Shown: positions 28,222 to 36,819 of the stretch, piece by piece
Position numbering within the stretch: the first letter of the stretch is position 1
Layout: the number at the start of each line of letters is the position of its first letter
Assembly: GCA_964439955.1 (NCBI GenBank)
Contig: CAYTPX010000015.1
Location: 1 to 48,239 of the forward strand
Length of the DNA: 48,239 bases
Reading direction: 5' to 3'
Origin: UBA1794 sp964439955
Lineage (GTDB): Bacteria > Bacteroidota > Bacteroidia > Bacteroidales > Bacteroidaceae
Position numbers and translations under genes: made by a program
Notes under the pieces: model-generated
The model's database searches: none
Told to the model about the DNA's origin: nothing
What the model saw: the letters and a program-made list of their open reading frames with translations, nothing else

Positions 28222-29031
28222 TCAAAGGTGCATGGGTTTTAGTGAAAAAGGGTCGGCATCCTTCCAAACGGGGAATTTCTCACGGAAACGGGCGAGGGAC
28301 GCCCGTTCTACGGACGCGGTGGCTATGGTTTCAATAGGATGGGGTAGGGAGAGGATGGCCTCTCCACGTGGGGAGACGAGGGCGGAATGCCCGTTATAGG
28401 CGAGCTGGTTTCCGTCGTTCCCTACGCGGTTTACTCCGCAGACGTAGGCTTGGTTCTCGATGGCCCGGGCAGTGAGCAAGCTGTCCCATACGTGGATGCG
28501 CGATCCTGGCCAGTTGGCGGTATAAATGGCCAAGTCGTATTCTAAGCGGTCGTTGCGGGTCCATACGGGAAACCGCAGGTCGTAGCAGACGAACAGGGCG
28601 ATGCGCCATCCCCGGTAGCAGGCGATGGTGCGGGTTTGCCCGGGTGAGTAGGCTTCGGCTTCCCCTCCGATGCGGAATAAGTGGCGTTTGTCGGAATGGA
28701 AGTAACCGCCTTCTGGGGTAATCAGGAAGGCACGGTTGTGGAAACGCGCCGTGTCGCGGTCTTTCTGGGCGAAACTCCCCGCTATGGCCAGCATGTTCTC
28801 GTCGGCGTATGCCTTGAGGCGGCTTATGGTTTCCCCGCCGTCTTCTTCCGCAACGTCTTGGGGGTGCATGGTGAACCCCGTGGTGCAGGTCTCCGGGAGG
28901 ACGGCCAAGTCGGAACTCCCTTTCAGGGAGGCGAGAAGGTGGCCTATCTTTTCTAAATTCTTCCTCCTGTCGTTCCAATAGATGTCTGTCTGCAACAGGC
29001 TGATTCGTAGGGTGTCGGAAGCGGGTGCCAT
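28222..29031 (-). CDS. Nitrilase-superfamily omega-amidase (YafV-like)
   Basis: A 269-residue cytoplasmic C-N hydrolase. The catalytic triad of the family is visible: Glu47 (AVLPETCTTGF), Lys115 (SDKRHLF) and Cys149 (LFVCYDLRFPVW). These contexts, including RFPVW after the cysteine, match YafV/Nit2 omega-amidases that convert alpha-keto-glutaramate or alpha-ketosuccinamate to the diacid in methionine salvage and glutamine transamination. Length is typical. It lies between the acyltransferase and the golvesin-domain gene in the same direction, but no functional link is evident. Confidence 0.88.
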   Translation of the reverse strand: MAPASDTLRISLLQTDIYWNDRRKNLEKIGHLLASLKGSSDLAVLPETCTTGFTMHPQDVAEEDGGETISRLKAYADENMLAIAGSFAQKDRDTARFHNRAFLITPEGGYFHSDKRHLFRIGGEAEAYSPGQTRTIACYRGWRIALFVCYDLRFPVWTRNDRLEYDLAIYTANWPGSRIHVWDSLLTARAIENQAYVCGVNRVGNDGNQLAYNGHSALVSPRGEAILSLPHPIETIATASVERASLARFREKFPVWKDADPFSLKPMHL

Positions 29032-29077
29032 GGCGTTTGGTTATGTGGGTGTCGGTGGAAGGGGGTGTCCTGCCCGG

Positions 29078-29659
29078 TCAGAGTCCTGTGGAAAAACGCT
29101 CGGGATGTTTGGCCCCGGAGCGGAATTGGTTGTAGTAGTGCTTGATGAAAGCGATCTCTTCCTCGTGTTCGCCCGTGGGGATGAAAGCGTGTTCGCCCAC
29201 GATGAGCTTGTTCTTGTAGTCGATGGCGTAGAGGACTATGGGTACGTTGGCTCCCAAGGCGATGTAGTAGAAGCCGTATTTCCAATTAGAGTTCCGCTTT
29301 CTTGTCCCTTCGGGGGTAATCGCTAAGCGGAGGTTCTCGCTTTGCTTCATTTTCGCAATGGTCTGTTCGACCAAAGACGACTTTTTCTTCCGGTTTACCG
29401 GCACTCCCCCGATGGCTTTCCAGAAGTACTTGAGCGGGAAGAAGAACCATTCTTTTTTCATGAAGAAGCCAGCTTGCCGTCCGATGGCCCCATAGAACAA
29501 TTCGGCGATGAGGAAGTCCCAGTTGCTGGTATGTGGGGCCACGCAAATGATGCATCTGGGAAAGTCTGGGACGGAAACCCGGTATTTCCATCCCAGCAAC
29601 CGGAAAAAGATGAAGCGGCATGCCCTCTGGTACATCACGTCTTTATGACTCCTTGGCAT
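29078..29659 (-). CDS. PlsC-like acyltransferase
   Basis: A 193-residue lysophospholipid acyltransferase-type protein. The catalytic HX4D box is HTSNWD, followed by the KKEWFFFPLKYFWKAIGGVPVNR block and the EGTR motif (TPEGTRKR), so all the main family motifs are present. It would acylate a glycerolipid or related lipid at the inner membrane. A slightly later ATG at 29635 is possible. It starts 17 bases after the small upstream gene and 46 bases before the omega-amidase gene, so a shared transcript is likely. The acyl acceptor cannot be told from sequence. Confidence 0.85.
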   Translation of the reverse strand: MPRSHKDVMYQRACRFIFFRLLGWKYRVSVPDFPRCIICVAPHTSNWDFLIAELFYGAIGRQAGFFMKKEWFFFPLKYFWKAIGGVPVNRKKKSSLVEQTIAKMKQSENLRLAITPEGTRKRNSNWKYGFYYIALGANVPIVLYAIDYKNKLIVGEHAFIPTGEHEEEIAFIKHYYNQFRSGAKHPERFSTGL

Positions 29660-29676
29660 AACAATGCTCTTGCGCC

Positions 29677-29988
29677 TTATTCGCTTTTCTCCTTCGGCGT
29701 TGCCCCCATCGTGCGTTGGTACTCCTCTTCCATGTATCGGTAGAGGGCGGCAGTGGTTTTCGACAAATCACTATGCCATTTCCTGAAAAAGTCCTTAGGC
29801 TTTATTCCTTTTTCCACATGGGAAATGCGGTTGCAAAAGTCTTTTCTGATTTGTAACGCTTTGTCTAAGTAGAGCCCTTTGGCATGCCTTTCCACGCTGC
29901 ACTGCTTCTCAAGCAAAGACACGCAGTCGCATTCGACTTGGGTACATAGATAATTGAGTTTTTTCTTTAGGATTCTTCTTGAAGCCAT
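29677..29988 (-). CDS. Small conserved-looking helical protein of unknown function
   Basis: A 103-residue protein, basic at the N-terminus (MASRRILKKKLNYLC) and predicted all-helical, with three cysteines in CTQVECDC and no signal peptide or membrane segment. No domain is recognised. Similar short proteins next to acyltransferase or phosphofructokinase genes occur in Bacteroides, from memory. Codon use looks like its neighbours, and a near-match promoter box (TAAAGGTA on the plus strand, 30033-30040) lies upstream. It is likely the first gene of the minus-strand group ending at 25142. Confidence 0.6.
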   Translation of the reverse strand: MASRRILKKKLNYLCTQVECDCVSLLEKQCSVERHAKGLYLDKALQIRKDFCNRISHVEKGIKPKDFFRKWHSDLSKTTAALYRYMEEEYQRTMGATPKEKSE

Positions 29989-30032
29989 AGTCTTGCTGTT
30001 TTTTAATCTGCGGATAAAAGCGAAAGTTTTCG

Positions 30033-30040
30033 TAAAGGTA
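30033..30040 (-). promoter_or_regulatory. Possible -7 promoter box for the 29988-25142 gene group
   Basis: TAAAGGTA on the plus strand reads TACCTTTA on the minus strand, one mismatch from TAnnTTTG, 45 bases before ATG 29988. Confidence 0.35.
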
Positions 30041-30064
30041 TGGAGAATATCCGGATAAAAAAAC

Positions 30065-30072
30065 TAATTTTG
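30065..30072 (+). promoter_or_regulatory. -7 promoter box for pfp
   Basis: TAATTTTG matches TAnnTTTG, 52 bases before ATG 30124. Confidence 0.6.
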
Positions 30073-30123
30073 CAGCAATTAAAACACGAAAAGACTTATC
30101 CGTTTATAAAATAAGAAGACAAG

Positions 30124-31785
30124 ATGACAAAAAGCGCATTGCAGATTGCCCGGGCTGCTTATCAGCCCAAGCTCCCTAAAGCCTTGAAAGGTAGCGTGAA
30201 AGCAGTGGAGGGAAAGCCCACCCAGTCCGTAGCCGACCAAGATGCGATCAAGGCTTTGTTCCCTAACACGTATGGCGTCCCGGTGATCACTTTCGAGGAG
30301 GCGGACGGGACGGTTTCGTATCCGGCTATTAACGTGGGTGTGATTCTCTCCGGTGGCCAGGCGCCTGGAGGGCATAACGTGATTAGCGGCCTGTTCGACG
30401 GCTTGAAGAAGATGAACAAGGACAGCCGCTTGTACGGCTTTATTTTGGGCCCCGGCGGTCTGGTGGACCATAATTATAAAGAACTGACTGCTGAAATAAT
30501 CGATGAATACCGCAATACGGGCGGGTTTGACATTATCGGTTCGGGACGTACCAAGCTGGAAAAAGTCGAGCAGTTCGAGAAAGGACTGGAAGTCATCCGC
30601 CAGCTGGACATCAAGGCCATCGTGATAATCGGAGGCGACGATTCGAATACGAACGCTTGCGTCTTGGCTGAATATTATGCTGCCAAGAAGTATGGTGTGC
30701 AGGTAATCGGTTGCCCGAAGACGATTGATGGCGATTTGAAAAACGAGCAGATTGAGACGAGTTTCGGTTTCGATACAGCGACGAAGGTCTATTCGGAAGT
30801 CATCGGCAACATACAGCGCGATTGCAACTCGTCGCGTAAGTATTGGCATTTCATCAAGCTGATGGGCCGCAGTGCGTCGCACATCGCATTGGAATGCGCG
30901 TTGCAAACGCAACCTAACATTTGCATCATTTCCGAAGAGGTGGAAGCCAAGAACCAGAGTCTGGACGACGTGGTGACGTATATAGCCCAGGCTGTGGCCG
31001 ACCGCGCTGCTGAAGGCAACAACTTCGGGACGGTACTTATCCCCGAAGGCTTGATTGAGTTCATACCGGCCATGAAAAAGCTGATAGCAGAGTTGAATGA
31101 TTTCCTGGCAGCCCATGCGGAAGAATTCTCCCATGTCGAGAAGTCGTGCCAGCGGGAATATATCATTTCTAAGTTGTCGCCGGAGAATTCGGCCATTTAC
31201 GCCAGCCTTCCTGAGGGCGTGGCAAGGCAATTGACCCTCGACCGCGACCCGCACGGAAATGTGCAGGTGTCCTTGATTGAGACCGAGAAGCTCTTGAGCG
31301 ACATGGTGGCAGTGAAGCTGGCGCAATGGAAGGAGGAAGGGAAATATGTGGGCAAGTTTGCCGCCCAACACCACTTCTTCGGCTACGAAGGCCGTTGCGC
31401 CGCCCCTTCCAACTACGATGCCGACTATTGCTATTCGCTTGGCTATACCGCGTCGGCTTTGATAGCGGCAGGGAAGACGGGATACATGTCGTCCGTGCGT
31501 AACACTACGGCACCGGCGGACGAATGGATAGCTGGCGGTATCCCCATCACGATGATGATGAACATGGAGCGTCGCCATGGTGAGATGAAACCCGTGATCC
31601 AGAAAGCCTTGGTGAAGCTGGACGGCGCGCCTTTCTTGGAGTATGCCGCGCACCGCGCCGAGTGGGCGAAACTTACGGCCTACGTTTATCCGGGCCCGAT
31701 ACAGTATTTCGGCCCTATGGAAGTGTGTGACCAGCCTACCAAAACGTTGGTTTTGGAACAAAAAGGGAGTACCGGCAATAGGTAG
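30124..31785 (+). CDS. pfp: Diphosphate--fructose-6-phosphate 1-phosphotransferase
   Basis: A 553-residue pyrophosphate-dependent phosphofructokinase of the long (plant beta/spirochete-like) type. It interconverts fructose 6-phosphate + PPi and fructose 1,6-bisphosphate + Pi in glycolysis and gluconeogenesis. Visible motifs: GVILSGGQAPGGHNVI (substrate loop), IIGGDDSNTNA (the GGDDS signature of PPi-dependent enzymes instead of the ATP-type GGDGS), GCPKTIDGDLKN (catalytic aspartate loop) and MGRSASHIALECAL. Length is normal and no defect is seen. It stands alone between a promoter (30065-30072) and a terminator (31806-31854). Confidence 0.95.
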   Translation: MTKSALQIARAAYQPKLPKALKGSVKAVEGKPTQSVADQDAIKALFPNTYGVPVITFEEADGTVSYPAINVGVILSGGQAPGGHNVISGLFDGLKKMNKDSRLYGFILGPGGLVDHNYKELTAEIIDEYRNTGGFDIIGSGRTKLEKVEQFEKGLEVIRQLDIKAIVIIGGDDSNTNACVLAEYYAAKKYGVQVIGCPKTIDGDLKNEQIETSFGFDTATKVYSEVIGNIQRDCNSSRKYWHFIKLMGRSASHIALECALQTQPNICIISEEVEAKNQSLDDVVTYIAQAVADRAAEGNNFGTVLIPEGLIEFIPAMKKLIAELNDFLAAHAEEFSHVEKSCQREYIISKLSPENSAIYASLPEGVARQLTLDRDPHGNVQVSLIETEKLLSDMVAVKLAQWKEEGKYVGKFAAQHHFFGYEGRCAAPSNYDADYCYSLGYTASALIAAGKTGYMSSVRNTTAPADEWIAGGIPITMMMNMERRHGEMKPVIQKALVKLDGAPFLEYAAHRAEWAKLTAYVYPGPIQYFGPMEVCDQPTKTLVLEQKGSTGNR

Positions 31786-31805
31786 GATTTGAGTCCTAAG
31801 AAAAC

Positions 31806-31854
31806 TCCGGGAGAGAACGCCGTTTCCTGATATCGGCGTTTTCCCCGGATTTTT
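31806..31854 (+). terminator. Intrinsic terminator after pfp, abutting the next start codon
   Basis: Stem TCCGGG/CCCGGA with an inner stem AACGCCG/CGGCGTT, then ATTTTT. The T run ends directly at ATG 31855 of the GH25 gene. Confidence 0.7.
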
Positions 31855-32691
31855 ATGTTTATTCGTCGAATGGTTGTACGGACACGGCAAAAGAAAGGAC
31901 GGTCATCCCGGGTTGCCCGCATCCCCCGCGTGCAGGTTGGCTGGAAGGAGTGTGGAGTCCGCTTGTTGCTCTCACTCTTGTTCTTAGGTATTTTCTATTA
32001 TTTTTTTATCCGTCCCTATGCCTATCGTTGGCGTTATGTGCCGGGGCAGGAAGGGTATGGGGTTTATGTGCCTTCGGGATATGCCGTGTACGGAATCGAC
32101 ATATCCCGTTACCAGAAAGATATCGATTGGGTTCAATTGGTCGATAACCAAGATAGCAAGTACCCTATTAAGTTCGTGTTCATAAAAGCTACCGAGGGGG
32201 AGACTTTCCGCGACGTGAAGTTCCAGGAGAATTTCCATAATGCCCGGCGTTACGGTTTCATACGCGGGGCTTACCATTTTTATTTGCCTGCCGTGCCTCC
32301 GGAAGACCAAGCCCGCAATTTCATTCAGGCTGTGCGGTTGCTTCCCGGCGATTTGCCGCCTGTCTTGGACGTGGAACGTCGTGGCCATTTGACAGGCGAG
32401 GAACTGAGTGGCTGCGTCAAGAGCTGGCTTCATATCGTGGAGGCGCACTATGGGGTGAAACCCATAATTTATGCTTCTTGGAAGTTTAAGGAGAATTACT
32501 TGAGTGATGCACAGTTTGACGAATATCCTTTCTGGATTGCACATTATTATGTCGATTCTGTCCGTTACCGGGGTAAGTGGAATTTTTGGCAGTATACGGA
32601 CATTGCGACTATTCCGGGTATTGACGGGCATGTGGACATGAACATTTTCAATGGGACGATTGGGCAACTTTCCGATTTGACGCTTCGTTGA
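31855..32691 (+). CDS. GH25 muramidase-like protein with N-terminal membrane anchor
   Basis: A 278-residue protein with a basic N-terminus, one membrane helix (~36-55) and a GH25 domain (~76-270). The family motifs are visible: GIDISRYQ (Asp82), FIKATEG, GAYHFYLP, the DxE pair in VLDVERRG (Asp172, Glu174) and PIIYASW. It would cleave the MurNAc-GlcNAc bond in peptidoglycan while tethered to the inner membrane, facing the periplasm. A second ATG at 31870 is possible. No promoter of its own is obvious, and the pfp terminator lies directly upstream, which is unusual. Confidence 0.88.
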   Translation: MFIRRMVVRTRQKKGRSSRVARIPRVQVGWKECGVRLLLSLLFLGIFYYFFIRPYAYRWRYVPGQEGYGVYVPSGYAVYGIDISRYQKDIDWVQLVDNQDSKYPIKFVFIKATEGETFRDVKFQENFHNARRYGFIRGAYHFYLPAVPPEDQARNFIQAVRLLPGDLPPVLDVERRGHLTGEELSGCVKSWLHIVEAHYGVKPIIYASWKFKENYLSDAQFDEYPFWIAHYYVDSVRYRGKWNFWQYTDIATIPGIDGHVDMNIFNGTIGQLSDLTLR

Positions 32692-32825
32692 GGCCGGTGG
32701 TTGCGTTTTTCCCTTTTCCCGTTCTCGTTTTCCTTAGGCGTCACTTCGGTCCGGGGTATTCTTCCCGGTTTCCATTTTCGAGCAGGATGCCAGTGTTTTG
32801 CGTGTTTCCTGTGTGACATATTCTT

Positions 32826-32853
32826 TTTGTTATGGAAAAAAGTCGTATTTTTG
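32826..32853 (+). promoter_or_regulatory. Promoter of the fabI-lepA operon
   Basis: TTTG at 32826-32829 and TATTTTTG at 32846-32853 (TAnnTTTG), spacer 16 bases, which is slightly short for the Bacteroidetes sigma factor. The fabI start lies 92 bases downstream. Confidence 0.6.
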
Positions 32854-32945
32854 CACCCATGACGGCTTCTTTGATTGTACCTTTCGGGGGAAGTGGCCGG
32901 AGGAGATTGGACTAAGCGCATAATAGGAAAACAAAAATAATCAGA

Positions 32946-33803
32946 ATGAGTTACAATTTATTGAATGGGAAGCGGGGCATAGTGTTCGGCGCCCTGAATG
33001 AGAATTCCATAGCTTGGAAAGTAGCTGAACGTGCTGTCGAAGAAGGTGCTTCTATCACGCTTTCCAATACCCCAGTGGCTGTGCGCATGGGGCAGGTGGA
33101 CGAACTGGCGAAGAAATTGAATGCCGAGGTCATTGCCGCTGACGCCACACGGGTTGAGGACTTGGAAGTGGTGTTCAGTACTTCGATGGAAATCTTGGGC
33201 GGGCCGGTGGATTTTGTCTTGCACAGCATCGGTATGAGCCCGAATGTGCGTAAGAAACGCACGTATGATGATTTAGATTATTCCCTTTTGGAGAAAACGC
33301 TGGATATTAGTGCCATCTCTTTCCATAAAATGTTGCAAGTGGCCAAGAAGATGGGGGCTATTGCCGATTATGGGAGTGTCGTGGCTTTAAGTTATGTGGC
33401 AGCGCAACGCACGTTGTTCGGCTACAATGATATGGCTGACGCTAAGGCCATGCTGGAAAGCATCGCACGCAGTTTCGGCTATATCTACGGGCGTGAACAC
33501 CATGTCCGCATCAACTGTGTCAGCCAAAGCCCGACCCAGACGACGGCCGGCAGCGGAATCAAAGGGTTCGATTCGCTGATGGATTTTTCCAACCGCATGT
33601 CTCCGTTGGGAAATGCCACGGCTGACGAATGTGCGGATTATTGTATTACGCTTTTCTCCGACTTGACTCGAAAAGTAACCATGCAGACCCTTTTCCACGA
33701 CGGCGGCTTCAGCAGCATGGGCATGAGCCTGCGCGCCATGGACCAGTACGAGAAAAGTTTCGACAAATATCGTGACGAGAACGGAAACATAATCTATGGA
33801 TAA
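32946..33803 (+). CDS. fabI: Enoyl-[acyl-carrier-protein] reductase FabI
   Basis: A 285-residue NAD(P)H-dependent enoyl-ACP reductase catalysing the last step of each fatty-acid elongation cycle. The cofactor-binding GALNENSIAWKVA motif and the catalytic LSYVAAQRTLFGYNDMADAK segment are present. Tyr160 and Lys167 have the Y-x6-K spacing of FabI, and the upstream Tyr150 in SY is also conserved. HSIGMSP corresponds to the HSIGFAP strand. The C-terminus has an extension (MDQYEKSFDKYRDENGNIIYG) seen in Bacteroidetes homologues. The stop codon overlaps lepA by 8 bases, so translation is coupled. FabI is the known target of triclosan-class inhibitors. Confidence 0.95.
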   Translation: MSYNLLNGKRGIVFGALNENSIAWKVAERAVEEGASITLSNTPVAVRMGQVDELAKKLNAEVIAADATRVEDLEVVFSTSMEILGGPVDFVLHSIGMSPNVRKKRTYDDLDYSLLEKTLDISAISFHKMLQVAKKMGAIADYGSVVALSYVAAQRTLFGYNDMADAKAMLESIARSFGYIYGREHHVRINCVSQSPTQTTAGSGIKGFDSLMDFSNRMSPLGNATADECADYCITLFSDLTRKVTMQTLFHDGGFSSMGMSLRAMDQYEKSFDKYRDENGNIIYG

Positions 33804-35580
33804 GAATATCCGTAATTTCTGTATCATCGCACATATTGACCACGGGAAGTCTACCTTGGCTGATCGTCTTTTGGAATATACCCATACGCTTGACATCACG
33901 GAAGGGCAAATGCTCGATGATATGGATTTGGAAAAGGAGCGTGGCATTACGATCAAGAGCCATGCTATCCAGATGTTGTATGAGCGTGACGGGCAGACCT
34001 ATACGTTGAACTTGATAGATACGCCGGGGCATGTGGACTTTTCCTATGAGGTGTCGCGTTCCATTGCTTCATGTGAGGGAGCGTTGCTTATCGTGGATGC
34101 GAGCCAAGGTGTGCAGGCGCAAACGATTTCCAATCTTTACATGGCTATTGAGCATGACTTGGAAATCGTGCCCGTGATTAATAAATGCGATATGCCTTCG
34201 GCCATGCCGGACGAGGTGGAAGACGAAATTGTCGAGTTGCTCGGATGCCGTCGCGAAGAGATTATACGTGCTTCGGGAAAAACGGGTATGGGCGTGCAGG
34301 AAATACTGGATGCGGTGGTTGACCGGATTCCTGCTCCGGGGGGTGATGAGAATGCCCCTTTGCAGGCTTTGATATTTGATTCGGTTTTCAACCCTTTCCG
34401 GGGGATTATTGCTTATTTCAAGATAGAAAATGGTACAATACGCCAAGGGGAAAAAGTAAAGTTCTTCAATACTGGCCGGGAATATGAAGCCGATGAAATA
34501 GGGGTGTTGAAGATGGACTTGGTGCCCCGCCCGGAGTTGGGCACGGGTAATGTCGGTTATATCATCAGCGGTATTAAGACTTCCAGCGAAGTACGCGTGG
34601 GGGATACGATTACAAGTGTCGAGCATCCCTGTGCGCAAGCTATAAGCGGTTTTGAAGATGTAAAACCTATGGTTTTCGCGGGAGTCTATCCTATAGCTCC
34701 TGAGGACTATGAGAACTTGCGGGCTTCTCTTGAGAAACTGCGTTTGAACGATGCTTCCCTCACGTTCCAGCCCGAGAGTTCCTTGGCTTTGGGTTTTGGT
34801 TTCCGCTGCGGATTCTTGGGTTTGCTCCACATGGAAATCGTGCAAGAACGCTTGGATCGGGAGTTCAATATGGATGTCATCACGACCGTCCCGAATGTTT
34901 CCTATATGGTGTATGACAAGCATGGGCATGCAGAGGAGATACATAATCCGGGGGGAATGCCAGAACCGACCCTTATTGACCATATTGAAGAGCCATTCAT
35001 TGCCGCGACAGTAATCACTTCGGCAGATTATATAGGCCCCATAATGACCCTTTGCTTGGGTAAGCGTGGCGAATTGGTCAAGCAAGAATACTTGAGCGGC
35101 AACCGGGTGGAACTGCACTACAATATGCCCTTGGGAGAGATTGTGATAGACTTTTACGACAAGCTGAAGAGTATTTCCAAAGGATACGCTTCATTCGACT
35201 ATCACCCCAATGGCTTCCGGCTTTCCAAGTTGGTGAAACTGGATATCTTGCTTAACGGCGAATCGGTCGATGCGCTTTCGGCCTTGACACACGTAGACAA
35301 TGCCTATGGGTTGGGCAAGCGTATGTGTGAAAAACTGAAAGAACTTATTCCCAGGCAACAGTTTGATATAGCCATCCAAGCCGCCATCGGCTCCAAAATC
35401 ATTTCTCGGGAAACAATAAAAGCTGTGCGGAAAGACGTGACGGCTAAATGTTATGGTGGAGATATAAGCCGTAAACGCAAACTGCTCGAGAAGCAAAAAA
35501 AGGGGAAGAAGCGCATGAAGCAGATAGGTAACGTAGAAGTTCCGCAAAAGGCATTTCTTGCAGTGCTCAAATTAGACTAA
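33796..35580 (+). CDS. lepA: Elongation factor 4 (LepA)
   Basis: A 594-residue translational GTPase that back-translocates stalled ribosomes. The G1 motif AHIDHGKST, G2 (RGITIKS), G3 (DTPGHVDF), G4 (NKCD) and the LepA-specific C-terminal domain with RKDVTAKCYGGDISRKRKLLEKQKKGKKRMK are all seen, and length is standard. The start overlaps the end of fabI, an arrangement that suggests one transcript from the 32846 promoter. The iron alcohol dehydrogenase gene follows after 27 bases and may belong to the same operon. Confidence 0.97.
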   Translation: MDKNIRNFCIIAHIDHGKSTLADRLLEYTHTLDITEGQMLDDMDLEKERGITIKSHAIQMLYERDGQTYTLNLIDTPGHVDFSYEVSRSIASCEGALLIVDASQGVQAQTISNLYMAIEHDLEIVPVINKCDMPSAMPDEVEDEIVELLGCRREEIIRASGKTGMGVQEILDAVVDRIPAPGGDENAPLQALIFDSVFNPFRGIIAYFKIENGTIRQGEKVKFFNTGREYEADEIGVLKMDLVPRPELGTGNVGYIISGIKTSSEVRVGDTITSVEHPCAQAISGFEDVKPMVFAGVYPIAPEDYENLRASLEKLRLNDASLTFQPESSLALGFGFRCGFLGLLHMEIVQERLDREFNMDVITTVPNVSYMVYDKHGHAEEIHNPGGMPEPTLIDHIEEPFIAATVITSADYIGPIMTLCLGKRGELVKQEYLSGNRVELHYNMPLGEIVIDFYDKLKSISKGYASFDYHPNGFRLSKLVKLDILLNGESVDALSALTHVDNAYGLGKRMCEKLKELIPRQQFDIAIQAAIGSKIISRETIKAVRKDVTAKCYGGDISRKRKLLEKQKKGKKRMKQIGNVEVPQKAFLAVLKLD

Positions 35581-35607
35581 TCTACTACGATAAAAACGAT
35601 AAAGGAA

Positions 35608-36807
35608 ATGGATAATTTCATTTTTCAAAATCCGACCCGCCTGCTTTTTGGGCGGGGGATGATTGCCCGTTTGGCGGAGGAGATACCTGCGGGTAAGAAA
35701 ATCATGCTGACTTTCGGTGGCGGCAGTGTAAAGAAAAACGGGGTGTACGACCAAGTGGTTTCCGCACTGAAAGGCCGCGATTTCGTGGAGTTCTGGGGCA
35801 TAGAACCCAATCCGAAGATAGAGACTTTGCGGAAAGCCGTAGAATTAGGCAAAAAGGAAAAGGTCGATTTCCTATTGGCCGTTGGCGGCGGTTCAGTAAT
35901 CGATGGGACAAAACTAATCGGTGGCGGCCTCCTTTACGATGGTGACGCTTGGGATTTGGTGAAGAAAGGCTGTTTTTCGGAGACAGTTCCCGTAGCTTCC
36001 GTTTTGACCCTTCCCGCCACGGGTTCGGAGATGAACTATAACGGGGTCATCTCATGCTTGGAGACAAAAGAGAAGTTTGCCTTTGTTTCGGCCCACCCTG
36101 TCTTTTCCATCTTGGATCCGGTAACGACATTCACCCTGCCCGGCCATCAGTTGGCTTGCGGTCTGGCTGACACGTTTGTACATGTAATGGAGCAGTATAT
36201 GACTTGCCCTGTGGGGCAGTCGCGCCTCATGGATCGCTGGGCAGAGGGAATCTTGATAAGTTTGGTGGAAATCGCTCCTGAAATTATGGCTTTCTCCAAG
36301 AAAAAGGATGAGGCTGTTGCCCTCTCTGAAGAGGAATTGCAGAAGGAATACGATTTGATGGCTGATTTCATGCTGAATGCGACGATGGCGCTCAATGGTT
36401 TCATAGCCATGGGCGTGCGCCAAGATTGGGCTACGCACATGATTGGCCATGAGATTACCGCCCTTACCGGCTTGACCCATGGAGAAACGTTGGCCATTGT
36501 GTTGCCCGCCTTGTTGCGCGAATTGCTGGGGCAGAAGCGCGCCAAGCTCCTTCAATATGGCGAGCGTGTGTGGGGTGTGTCGGCAGGCCCCCTCGACAGT
36601 CGTGCCCTTACGGCCATCCAGCATACGGAGGATTTCTTCCGCTCGCTTGGCCTGCGTACCCGCCTCACCGAGTGCGTGGACGGAGATGAGGCTTTGCAAA
36701 TAATCAGTGAGATTTCCCGTCGTTTCACGGAGCGCGGCGTGGCATTCGGCGAGGAGGCCAATGTGGATGGGGCCGTAGCCCGTGCCATTTTGGAGCGGGC
36801 CAAGTAA
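35608..36807 (+). CDS. Iron-containing alcohol dehydrogenase (YqhD/butanol dehydrogenase-like)
   Basis: A 399-residue group III alcohol dehydrogenase reducing aldehydes to alcohols with NAD(P)H. The N-terminal Rossmann part has the GGGSVIDGTK motif (~93-102), and the C-terminal helical part carries the metal ligands Asp188, His192, His277 and His291; the 14-residue spacing of the last two equals that in YqhD. The motif GLTHGETLAIVLP is characteristic. The substrate is probably a short or medium aldehyde and the role is detoxification or fermentation; this is inferred from the family. It lies 27 bases after lepA without a visible promoter of its own. Confidence 0.9.
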   Translation: MDNFIFQNPTRLLFGRGMIARLAEEIPAGKKIMLTFGGGSVKKNGVYDQVVSALKGRDFVEFWGIEPNPKIETLRKAVELGKKEKVDFLLAVGGGSVIDGTKLIGGGLLYDGDAWDLVKKGCFSETVPVASVLTLPATGSEMNYNGVISCLETKEKFAFVSAHPVFSILDPVTTFTLPGHQLACGLADTFVHVMEQYMTCPVGQSRLMDRWAEGILISLVEIAPEIMAFSKKKDEAVALSEEELQKEYDLMADFMLNATMALNGFIAMGVRQDWATHMIGHEITALTGLTHGETLAIVLPALLRELLGQKRAKLLQYGERVWGVSAGPLDSRALTAIQHTEDFFRSLGLRTRLTECVDGDEALQIISEISRRFTERGVAFGEEANVDGAVARAILERAK

Positions 36808-36819
36808 AGGCCAGTTCCC

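Noticed and set aside
30079..31890. 603-codon minus-strand open frame opposite pfp
   Set aside because: The pfp protein on the plus strand is fully conserved with its promoter and terminator; the antisense frame has no recognisable features.
34069..35118. 349-codon minus-strand open frame inside lepA
   Set aside because: It lies wholly within a clearly coding, conserved gene on the other strand.
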